Below, piece after piece: positions 1 to 5,801 of a DNA stretch of 7,199 bases. Under the pieces are notes generated by a model that searched no databases, had not been told where the DNA came from, and worked only from the letters and a program-made list of their open reading frames with translations. Position 1 is the stretch's first letter. Each line of letters opens with the position of its first letter. This DNA comes from Spirochaetaceae bacterium (GTDB lineage Bacteria > Spirochaetota > Spirochaetia > SZUA-6 > Fen-1364). Location of the stretch: NCBI GenBank assembly GCA_003170115.1, contig PMZS01000281.1:1-7199 (forward strand), read 5' to 3'. The translations under genes and the position numbers were made by a program.

Positions 1-18
1 CGCACCAGCTATCGACCA

Positions 19-264
19 ATGAAACATGCTTCACCGGTCAAGGTTTCCAAGTCGACCTTCAAGCCGAAGGCGTTCGAGTATTTCCGGTTAGTCGAGGAAA
101 AACGCCAGGAAATATTGATCACGGACCACGGCCGGCCGGTGGCGCGGATTTCGCCGATCGATGAGGCTGACGAGCACGAACTCTCCGCGCTGCGCGGCCT
201 CCTGGTGAAATACGTGGACCCGTACGAGCCCGTGGGCTCGGAGGACTGGGAAGCAGCGCGGTGA
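19..264 (+). CDS. Phd/YefM-family antitoxin of a VapBC-type toxin-antitoxin pair
   Basis: This is the small antitoxin that would bind and neutralise the PIN-domain toxin encoded next to it and, as in its family, probably represses its own operon. The 81-residue product has the Phd/YefM pattern: an N-terminal SKSTFKPKAFEYFRLVEE helix region, then EILITDHGRPVARISPI (about residues 31-47), the typical strand-turn-strand of the DNA-binding, dimerising half. The acidic, aromatic C-terminal tail (YVDPYEPVGSEDWEAA) fits a toxin-wrapping segment. The ATG at 19 gives the usual family length, but the frame stays open to base 1 and only 18 upstream bases are visible with no clear Shine-Dalgarno site, so an upstream start cannot be excluded. 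Its TGA overlaps the toxin GTG by 4 bp, implying translational coupling. The promoter and operator would lie outside the window. Confidence 0.88.
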   Translation: MKHASPVKVSKSTFKPKAFEYFRLVEEKRQEILITDHGRPVARISPIDEADEHELSALRGLLVKYVDPYEPVGSEDWEAAR

Positions 265-647
265 TCATTCTCGACACCCACATCTGGATCGCATACATAG
301 ACAATCCGGCGTTGCTGCCGAAGCCCGCGCTGGATGCCATCCGCGGCGGGAGGGAGCCTGTTGGTATTTCGTCGATCAGTGTCTGGGAGGTCTTCATGCT
401 CGAGCGGAGGGGACGCCTCGAGCTGCGCATCCCCGCGGGGCTGTGGGTGGAGAAATGCGAACGGCTGGCGCTTTTTCACTTCGTGCCGGTCGACAACACG
501 ATTGCCCGGCTTGCGGTGGAGCTTCCAGAGCCGATCCACGCCGACCCCGCGGACCGAATCATTATTGCCACAGCCCTGTCCCTCGGAGCGACTCTCGTGA
601 CGAAGGATCGGAAGATCCTGTCATACCCCCATGTGAAGACGCTGTAG
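261..647 (+). CDS. vapC: VapC-family PIN-domain toxin (putative ribonuclease)
   Basis: This is a predicted Mg-dependent endoribonuclease toxin; VapC relatives cut tRNA or rRNA when freed from antitoxin, but the target here is unknown. The 128 residues form one complete PIN domain. Acidic active-site candidates are all present: Asp5 (IILDTHIW), Glu43 (SISVWEV), Asp95 and Asp98 (HADPADRIIIATA) and Asp116 (LVTKDRKIL). The gene therefore looks intact. It starts at a GTG overlapping the antitoxin stop (GTGA); the nearest purine-rich site is a weak GGGAAG seven bases upstream, so translation probably depends on coupling. The protein ends in ILSYPHVKTL, a normal family C-terminus. It converges on lipA, with its 3' end overlapping the stop of a degraded reductase frame on the opposite strand. 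No terminator hairpin is visible in the 50 bp before the lipA stop. Confidence 0.92.
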   Translation: MIILDTHIWIAYIDNPALLPKPALDAIRGGREPVGISSISVWEVFMLERRGRLELRIPAGLWVEKCERLALFHFVPVDNTIARLAVELPEPIHADPADRIIIATALSLGATLVTKDRKILSYPHVKTL

Positions 648-737
648 TTTCACCTGCGGTTTTCCCTGGTCCTTCAGAATGCCATACACCTCGTAAGTCA
701 TGTCGCTGTTTCCGCAGAGGTAGCAATACGCGACGCG
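621..737 (-). pseudogene. Remnant of a ferredoxin/flavodoxin-NAD(P)H reductase-like C-terminus
   Basis: Read on the minus strand in a frame different from lipA, this stretch encodes RVAYCYLCGNSDMTYEVYG followed by ILKDQGKPQVK. It resembles the last strand and helix of the NAD(P)-binding domain in the ferredoxin reductase superfamily, where the signature is an aromatic-Leu-Cys-Gly-x-x-x-Met stretch followed by a helix of the type EV..IL...G. No reductase core (FAD-binding RxYS, NAD-binding GxG) is visible upstream, because that DNA is lipA. After base 648 the frame enters the antisense of vapC and stops at TGA (623-621). I read it as the fossil tip of a gene lost when lipA, the reductase and the toxin-antitoxin module became neighbours. 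Alternatively, an ATG at 701 overlaps the lipA TGA (ATGA) and could start a 26-residue peptide. The homology call rests on motif recall over about 30 residues. Confidence 0.42.
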
Positions 738-1669
738 CCCCCCGCGGTGCCAGAGACGGCCGCTGCCCGCATCGCCCGGATGCGTTCGAAGTTCCGGCGG
801 AAGCTGTCATACTGCTCCCCGGCGTGGTACGAGGAGCGCACCATGGGGCCTGCCTCGCAGTGAAGGAAGCCCTTCCGCAACGCCGCCTCCCGCAGCTCGG
901 CGAACTCCTGTGGCGTCCAGTACTTCTGCACGGGAATGTTGGTTTTCGTGGGCTGGAGGTACTGGCCGATGTTCACGATGTCCGTGTCCGCGGCCCGCAG
1001 GTCGTCCAGGGTCTCCAGCACTTCCTCCCGCGTTTCCCCGAGGCCGAGCATGATGCTGGACTTCACGACAGCGGCGTGGTCGAGCTCCCGCGCAGTTCGC
1101 AGGAACTCCAGGGACCGATCGTAGCTGGACCGGGACCGCACGCGGGGGGTCAGCCTCCTCACGGTTTCCACGTTGTGGCTCACGATGTCGGGGGCGCTCG
1201 CCACCACTGCTCCTATGGCCGCCCGCACGCCCATGAAATCCGAAGTGAGCACCTCCACGGTGCAGCCGGAGACCCGCGCCCGGATGGCCCTGACCGTCGC
1301 GGCCATGACCGAGGCGCCGCCATCGGGCAGGTCATCACGATTGACCATGGTGACATGGGCGTGCTTCAGTCCCATCTTCATCACCGAAGCGGCCACTCGC
1401 ATCGGCTCCCGCATGTCCACCGCCAGGGGAAGTCCGGTGCCGACGGCGCAGAAACGGCAGCGCCGGGTGCAGATGTCCCCGAGGATCATGAAGCTCGCCG
1501 TGCCGTGAGTCCCCCAGCACTCGTGCAGGTTGGGGCAGCGAGCTTCCTCGCAGACGGTGTGAAGCCCCTCGGCGCGCACCAGCCGCTTGATGCCGACGTA
1601 GCTCTCCGAGGTGTTGAGCTTGATTTTGAACCAGGGCGGCTTGCGCGCGATGCCGGGTGCGTCTGACAC
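698..1669 (-). CDS. lipA: Lipoyl synthase (radical SAM)
   Basis: LipA inserts two sulfur atoms into octanoyl groups on lipoyl domains (pyruvate and 2-oxoglutarate dehydrogenases, GcvH), sacrificing its auxiliary [4Fe-4S] cluster. The GTG start gives 323 residues. Cys40, Cys45 and Cys51 form the auxiliary-cluster CX4CX5C (CEEARCPNLHEC); Cys67, Cys71 and Cys74 form the radical-SAM CX3CX2C (CTRRCRFC); and the C-terminal RSSY at 278-281 supplies the serine ligand. HNVET, GLGET and GQYLQP motifs are also present. The frame is open farther upstream to an ATG at 1738, but that would overlap mrp by 65 bp with a low-complexity serine/arginine leader. The GTG at 1669 lies 4 nt after the mrp TAG and has AAAGGG seven bases upstream, so I prefer it. 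The last 20 or so residues (after FERIRAM) are Ala/Ser/Thr-rich and unlike a usual LipA tail; they overlap the reductase remnant in another frame. Confidence 0.95.
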   Translation of the reverse strand: MSDAPGIARKPPWFKIKLNTSESYVGIKRLVRAEGLHTVCEEARCPNLHECWGTHGTASFMILGDICTRRCRFCAVGTGLPLAVDMREPMRVAASVMKMGLKHAHVTMVNRDDLPDGGASVMAATVRAIRARVSGCTVEVLTSDFMGVRAAIGAVVASAPDIVSHNVETVRRLTPRVRSRSSYDRSLEFLRTARELDHAAVVKSSIMLGLGETREEVLETLDDLRAADTDIVNIGQYLQPTKTNIPVQKYWTPQEFAELREAALRKGFLHCEAGPMVRSSYHAGEQYDSFRRNFERIRAMRAAAVSGTAGGASRIATSAETAT

Positions 1670-1673
1670 GCCT

Positions 1674-2717
1674 CTACCCTTTCTTTCCGTCCCGCTGGAA
1701 CTGCTGGACACTGATGCCCGCCGCGACTGTGCGCGCAAGCCGTCGGAACGCCTCTGCCGGGGCGAAACCGTCCATGATGGTGACCGGCGGCGTTCCCTCG
1801 TCTCCCATCCGGGAGATGCGCGGATCCAGCGGGATCCTGCCCAGGAACGGCACGCCCATTTCGGCGGCGGCGTGCTCGCCGCCGCCGGATCCGAAGACCT
1901 CGCCGCTCATGTTCTCCACGATTCCCAGCACGGGTACGTTGAGCTTCTGGAACGCCGCCACGCCCCGTCGGGCATCACTGACGGAAAGCTGCTGGGGCGT
2001 GGTGACCACCACGCCGCCGGTGAGAGGCACGAGCTGCGCCACGCTGAGCTGCGCATCACCGGTGCCGGGGGGAAGGTCCACCACGAGATAATCCAGCTCA
2101 CCCCACTCCACGTCGGAGAGCAGTTGCCGCAGCGCGCCGTGAATCATGGGACCACGCCACACGAGGGCATCTTCCGCTCCAATAAGGAATCCCATGCTCA
2201 TCACCCGCACCCCGTACGCCACTGCCGGCACGAGGGTCTCGCCCTTCGGAGGAGGGAGCTCATTGACACCCATGAGGGTGGGAACGTTCGGCCCATAGAT
2301 GTCAGCGTCCAGCAGGCCCACGGAAGCGCCGGACTGGGCGAGCGCCACGGCGAGATTCACGGCAACGGTGGATTTGCCCACGCCGCCCTTGCCGCTTCCC
2401 ACGGCCACGATCGTCTTGATGGGAAGCTTGATCTTTTCCTCGATCCTCTTGTCCGCGCGGACGCGGGCATCGAAAGAGATGTCGACCTTGCCGACGCCCG
2501 GCACCAGTTTTCGCACCGCCTGCTCGCTCTCTTCCCGGATCTGGTCCTTGAGGGGACACGCGGGAGTGGTAAGCCGCACGGTGAAGCTGACGTCAGCGCC
2601 GTGGACCTGGATGTCGCGGACAAAGTCCAGCGTGATCAGGTCGCGATGCAGCTCGGGTTCCTGGACCGTGCGGAGCGCGTCCCGGACCTGCTCCGCGGTT
2701 ACTTGTGACTGGGTCAT
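1674..2717 (-). CDS. mrp: Mrp/ApbC-family P-loop ATPase with N-terminal MIP18/DUF59 domain
   Basis: Members of this cytosolic family (Mrp, ApbC, NBP35-like) bind and hand on iron-sulfur clusters to apo-enzymes. The 347-residue product has an N-terminal MIP18/DUF59 domain (about 6-85) with its conserved TTPACPL at 50-56, then a deviant Walker A GKGGVGKST at 109-117, DADIYGPNVP at 137-146, the VVDLPPGTGD block at 212-221, and ENMS at 268-271. Oddly, the segment that normally follows ENMS and carries the CxxC cluster ligands is missing: ENMSGEVFGSGGGE runs straight into the next block. Cys54 is the only cysteine in the whole protein. The ATG at 2717 begins MTQSQVTAEQV, a natural family N-terminus; the open frame continues far upstream, but that part is only antisense to the next gene. 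No strong ribosome site precedes the ATG. It is the first gene of a pair with lipA, 4 nt apart. Confidence 0.92.
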   Translation of the reverse strand: MTQSQVTAEQVRDALRTVQEPELHRDLITLDFVRDIQVHGADVSFTVRLTTPACPLKDQIREESEQAVRKLVPGVGKVDISFDARVRADKRIEEKIKLPIKTIVAVGSGKGGVGKSTVAVNLAVALAQSGASVGLLDADIYGPNVPTLMGVNELPPPKGETLVPAVAYGVRVMSMGFLIGAEDALVWRGPMIHGALRQLLSDVEWGELDYLVVDLPPGTGDAQLSVAQLVPLTGGVVVTTPQQLSVSDARRGVAAFQKLNVPVLGIVENMSGEVFGSGGGEHAAAEMGVPFLGRIPLDPRISRMGDEGTPPVTIMDGFAPAEAFRRLARTVAAGISVQQFQRDGKKG

Positions 2718-2761
2718 CCCGTAGATAGTACTGAATTCGTCGCGAGCGTGGAAACCCGAGG

Positions 2762-2779
2762 GCGCTGATCGCGCTGATC
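2762..2779. repeat. Perfect tandem repeat of GCGCTGATC (two copies)
   Basis: GCGCTGATC occurs twice back to back in the centre of the divergent intergenic region. The spacing is about one helical turn (9 bp), which would suit a dimeric regulator, but nothing identifies one. The repeat itself is directly seen; any operator role is inference. Confidence 0.6.
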
Positions 2780-2816
2780 CCCCGCCCTTGACCCGCACCG
2801 CATGCGTGCGGATCTT

Positions 2817-2820
2817 GAGG
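2817..2820 (+). promoter_or_regulatory. Shine-Dalgarno site (GAGG) choosing the GTG start of the large gene
   Basis: TTGAGG ends five bases before the GTG at 2826. The alternative ATG at 2802 has no purine-rich site upstream. Starting at the GTG also gives a compact signal peptide with two to three arginines directly before the hydrophobic core, so this site decides the start. Confidence 0.6.
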
Positions 2821-2825
2821 TACGC

Positions 2826-5798
2826 GTGCGCGCCAGAGAAGCTCTCGTCCTCCTGCTGTTTCTCCCCGTGGCCCTCTCTGCCCAGTCCTTCGGGCGGAAC
2901 AAGGTAACCTATAAGGTCATCGATTTCTCCGTCCTGACAACCGACCATTTCCAGATCTTCCACTATCCAAAGGAAGCTCCGCCCGTCGTCGATGCGGCGC
3001 ACCTCCTGGAAAAATGGTACGCGCGCCATGCGGAGCTTCTGGGGTTCAACCTCGGCGGCCCGCAGAAGGTGATCCTGTACGACAGCTTCGCCGATTTCCA
3101 GCAGGCCAACGCGGTGCCGGGCCTGATCTCCGCCGGCGAAGGCGGGGGCACCGAGAGCCTGGGAGGGCGCATCCTCATCCCCCTCACCGGCATTCCCTCC
3201 GACGACGACCACGTGCTGGGCCACGAGCTGGTGCATGCGTTCCAGTTCCAGGCCATGAAAGCTTCCAGTGGCCTGCCGTCCGCTGCCCCGCGGTCCCTGC
3301 CGACCTGGTTCATCGAGGGCATGGCGGAATACCTTTCGCTGGGCCCGGATGATCCGCTCACGGCGATGTGGATGCGCGATGCCCTCCTCCACGGGGACGT
3401 GCCGAGCACCGACGACATGGCGTCGCGGCCGGACCGTTATTTCCCCTACCGGTTCGGCCAGGCGGTCTGGGCCTTCATCGACCGGCGGTGGGGCCATCCC
3501 CTCATGCGCGATTTCTTCGATGAAGCGGTGCGGCATGGCGTGCAATCCGCAATGATTGCAAAACTTCATGTCATGACGACCGCGGATTTTGCGGCGCAAT
3601 GGAAAGAGGACTTGATGACCGTCCACGGGCCTGCCCTGGCGGACCGAACCCCTCCTGGAGAGGTCGGAAGGACACTTGCCGCATTCGGCGGTCGGACGAA
3701 TCTCGGCCCTGCGATGAGCCCCGACGGCCGGTTCATCGCCGTGTTTTCGCAGGTCGACCCCTTCAGCTTCAGTCTCACACTCGTGGATTCGGCTTCCGGC
3801 CGGGCCCTCCGAACACTCGGGAGCACGGGCACGGACGCGCATTTCGACTCATTGCATTTTATCAACGCCACGGGAGGGTGGTCGGCGGACTCCCGGCACT
3901 TCGCCTTTCCCGTCCAGCGCGACGGAAGAGACGCGGTCGCGATCGCCGGCATTCCCGGCGGGCGCATCGAGAGGGTGGTCGAGCTCCCTCAAATCAGCGA
4001 CGTGTCGGGGATCACGTGGTCACCGCGGGCGGATCAGATCGCGCTCGCGGGAACGGTGGACGCGGTGAGCGGCCTCTGGCTCCTCGATCTGGCAACGGAA
4101 AGCCTGAAGCGCCTCACGCACGGACGTGCGGCGTACGTGCAGCCGGCGTGGTCTCCTGACGGGACGACCCTCGCCTTCGTCACGGACTACGGCCCGCGGA
4201 CTGACAGGACCGCGCGCGTCTACGGCTCCATGAACATCGGGCTCATGGACATCCAGACGGGTGAAATCAGGATCATTTCAATCCGGGACGGCGCCGTGCA
4301 TGTCGATCCGCAGTATTCCCCGGACGGGAGGAGCATCTATTTTGTCGCGGATCCCGACGGGGTGCCGGACGTGTACCGCTACAGCCTGGACACGGGAAAG
4401 TTTTCCCGCATCACCCGGGTGGCAACCGGTGTCAGCGGCCTTACGCGTCTGTCCCCGTGTCTCTCGGTGTCCCGCGGCACGGGGGAGCTGGCGTTTACCG
4501 TGTTCAACAAGCGGGACTACGAGATTCACATCCTGCCTCAGCAATCTTCCCCGGGCACCGAGACGTCATTCGAGGGGGCGATCCCGCTTCCTTCCCTGAT
4601 CGATGAGGCGGGGCTTGTCGCTCCCGCGCCCGCGGGAGCGGTGACCGCCTACCGGCCGACATTCTCGCTCCTCTCCGCGAGCGCGGCGAACGTGGGCATC
4701 ACCGTCGACTCGTTCGGCGCGGCCATAGGCGGCTCGGCGGAGCTCATCTTTCAGGACGTCTTGGGAGATCATCTCATCGATGCGGCAGCCCAGGTCAACG
4801 GGACCGTCGATACCCTCGGGGGCCGGCTCTTCTACCTGAATACGCGCCGCAGGTTTGCCTGGGGCATCGGCGCTGCGCACCTGCCGCAGACGGTGTATTC
4901 ACTGCTGCCGCCGTCCCAGTTTACCGTCAGCGGGGCGGACACGGGGATCGTGCAACAGCTTCAATTCACCGAGCTTGCCGAGTTGCAGGGAGCCTACTCC
5001 TTCAGCGCAAACAGGAGACTCGAAGCCGACCTCTCGTACTCCCACATCTGGTGGGAGCCGACCTCCCCTGTGTACTATTTCAAGAACGGGGTGCAGATCG
5101 GGCAGGACCAGCTGAGCATCGCCCAGCCCGCCCCGCTGGACCTCGTGCACGCCGGGATGGCCTATGTCGGGGACTACTCTTTTTCCGGATTCACCGAGCC
5201 GCTTAAGGGCTACCGCTACAGGTTCGAGCTTGGCGGGGACGGGGGGTCGCTCTTTTTCCTCACGCTTGCCGCCGATGTACGTGCTTACCTTTTCCTGAAG
5301 CCCATAGGCCTGGCGGTACGCGGCCTGCACGTCGGGCGATACCTGGGCGATGCGGACAACCCGGTGCTGGCGAACTCCTTCCTGGGTGATCCCGGACTTG
5401 TGCGGGGGTACGAGTACTACTCCATGGTCACCCACGAAGGGGCCGGCGGGGCAAACGTGCCCCAGATCGACCGGCTGTTCGGTTCACGGATCGCGGTCAT
5501 CAAGGCCGAGGTTCGGCTGCCGCTGCTGGGCAACGGCGATATCGGCCTCTTCGTATTCCCGTATCTTCCGATCACTCTCGTGGGTTTCTTCGATGCCGGC
5601 ATGGCATGGACCGGCAGCGTTCTGCCGGAGCTCGCCTGGTCGACGGACCCCTCCGCCCGCATCCCCGTGTTCAGCGCGGGTGGCGCGATCCGGTTCAACC
5701 TGTTCGGCGTCGCGGTGCTGGAGATCTATTTTGCCTGGCCCTTCCAGAGGCCAGGGGTCAACGGGTCGTGGGGTTTCCTGGTCGAAGAGGGTTGGTAA
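2826..5798 (+). CDS. Secreted metallopeptidase - TolB-like propeller - Omp85-type outer-membrane barrel fusion
   Basis: A 990-residue single chain with three parts. Residues 1-21 are a signal peptide (basic start, ALVLLLFLPVAL core, SAQ cleavage region). Residues about 25-270 are a peptidase-MA-like gluzincin: zinc motif HELVH at 133-137 and third ligand Glu164 in FIEGMAEYLS. About 285-565 hold six TolB/PD40-type repeats at roughly 298, 352, 398, 442, 497 and 542, several with the SPDG signature (SPDGR, WSPDGTTLAF, YSPDGRSIYF), matching a six-bladed propeller. About 610-990 resemble the Omp85/BamA barrel: FQDVLGDH near its start, VRGY at 859-862, EVRLPL at 895-900, FFDAGMAW at 921-928, and a terminal Trp as the outer-membrane sorting residue. 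No POTRA domain is seen. It presumably sits in the outer membrane with peptidase and propeller in the periplasm or exported; substrate unknown. An ATG at 2802 would add eight residues. It stands alone, converging on the next gene. Confidence 0.88.
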   Translation: MRAREALVLLLFLPVALSAQSFGRNKVTYKVIDFSVLTTDHFQIFHYPKEAPPVVDAAHLLEKWYARHAELLGFNLGGPQKVILYDSFADFQQANAVPGLISAGEGGGTESLGGRILIPLTGIPSDDDHVLGHELVHAFQFQAMKASSGLPSAAPRSLPTWFIEGMAEYLSLGPDDPLTAMWMRDALLHGDVPSTDDMASRPDRYFPYRFGQAVWAFIDRRWGHPLMRDFFDEAVRHGVQSAMIAKLHVMTTADFAAQWKEDLMTVHGPALADRTPPGEVGRTLAAFGGRTNLGPAMSPDGRFIAVFSQVDPFSFSLTLVDSASGRALRTLGSTGTDAHFDSLHFINATGGWSADSRHFAFPVQRDGRDAVAIAGIPGGRIERVVELPQISDVSGITWSPRADQIALAGTVDAVSGLWLLDLATESLKRLTHGRAAYVQPAWSPDGTTLAFVTDYGPRTDRTARVYGSMNIGLMDIQTGEIRIISIRDGAVHVDPQYSPDGRSIYFVADPDGVPDVYRYSLDTGKFSRITRVATGVSGLTRLSPCLSVSRGTGELAFTVFNKRDYEIHILPQQSSPGTETSFEGAIPLPSLIDEAGLVAPAPAGAVTAYRPTFSLLSASAANVGITVDSFGAAIGGSAELIFQDVLGDHLIDAAAQVNGTVDTLGGRLFYLNTRRRFAWGIGAAHLPQTVYSLLPPSQFTVSGADTGIVQQLQFTELAELQGAYSFSANRRLEADLSYSHIWWEPTSPVYYFKNGVQIGQDQLSIAQPAPLDLVHAGMAYVGDYSFSGFTEPLKGYRYRFELGGDGGSLFFLTLAADVRAYLFLKPIGLAVRGLHVGRYLGDADNPVLANSFLGDPGLVRGYEYYSMVTHEGAGGANVPQIDRLFGSRIAVIKAEVRLPLLGNGDIGLFVFPYLPITLVGFFDAGMAWTGSVLPELAWSTDPSARIPVFSAGGAIRFNLFGVAVLEIYFAWPFQRPGVNGSWGFLVEEGW

Positions 5799-5801
5799 AC
5801 G

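Larger units (their letters stand above)
2718..2825. promoter_or_regulatory. Divergent intergenic region between mrp-lipA and the peptidase-barrel gene
   Basis: These 108 bp separate two divergently transcribed genes and must hold both promoters unless they lie in flanking coding DNA. I see no convincing sigma-70 promoter. Toward mrp, TTTCCA (2754-2749) and TACTAT (2730-2725) are 18 nt apart, each matching 4 of 6 consensus positions, but they would start transcription at the ATG itself, giving a leaderless message. Toward the large gene, TTGACC at 2788-2793 is a fair -35 but has no good -10 at the right distance. A 9-bp tandem repeat lies in the middle. Confidence 0.35.

Noticed and set aside
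443..1666. 407-codon plus-strand frame opposite lipA
   Set aside because: It is antisense to clear lipoyl synthase motifs, overlaps vapC, and its composition (Arg, His, Gly, Pro) is typical of a GC-rich shadow frame.
1611..2708. 365-codon plus-strand frame opposite mrp
   Set aside because: It mirrors the Mrp coding region, has no recognisable domain and no ribosome site.
2802..2825. ATG at 2802 as the start of the large secreted protein
   Set aside because: No ribosome site precedes it, and it adds an acidic stretch before the signal peptide; GTG at 2826 has GAGG five bases upstream. It cannot be excluded.
2718..3842. The mrp reading frame continues open for a further 375 codons upstream on the minus strand
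   Set aside because: This stretch is antisense to the strongly supported peptidase domain, has Arg/His/Gly-rich composition without domains, and the Mrp family N-terminus begins naturally at the ATG at 2717.
5734..5755. Perfect 7-bp inverted repeat (CCTGGCC, 8-nt loop, GGCCAGG) as a terminator
   Set aside because: It lies inside the 3' end of the barrel coding region and neither strand has a T-run after the stem, so it is not an intrinsic terminator; probably chance in GC-rich coding DNA.
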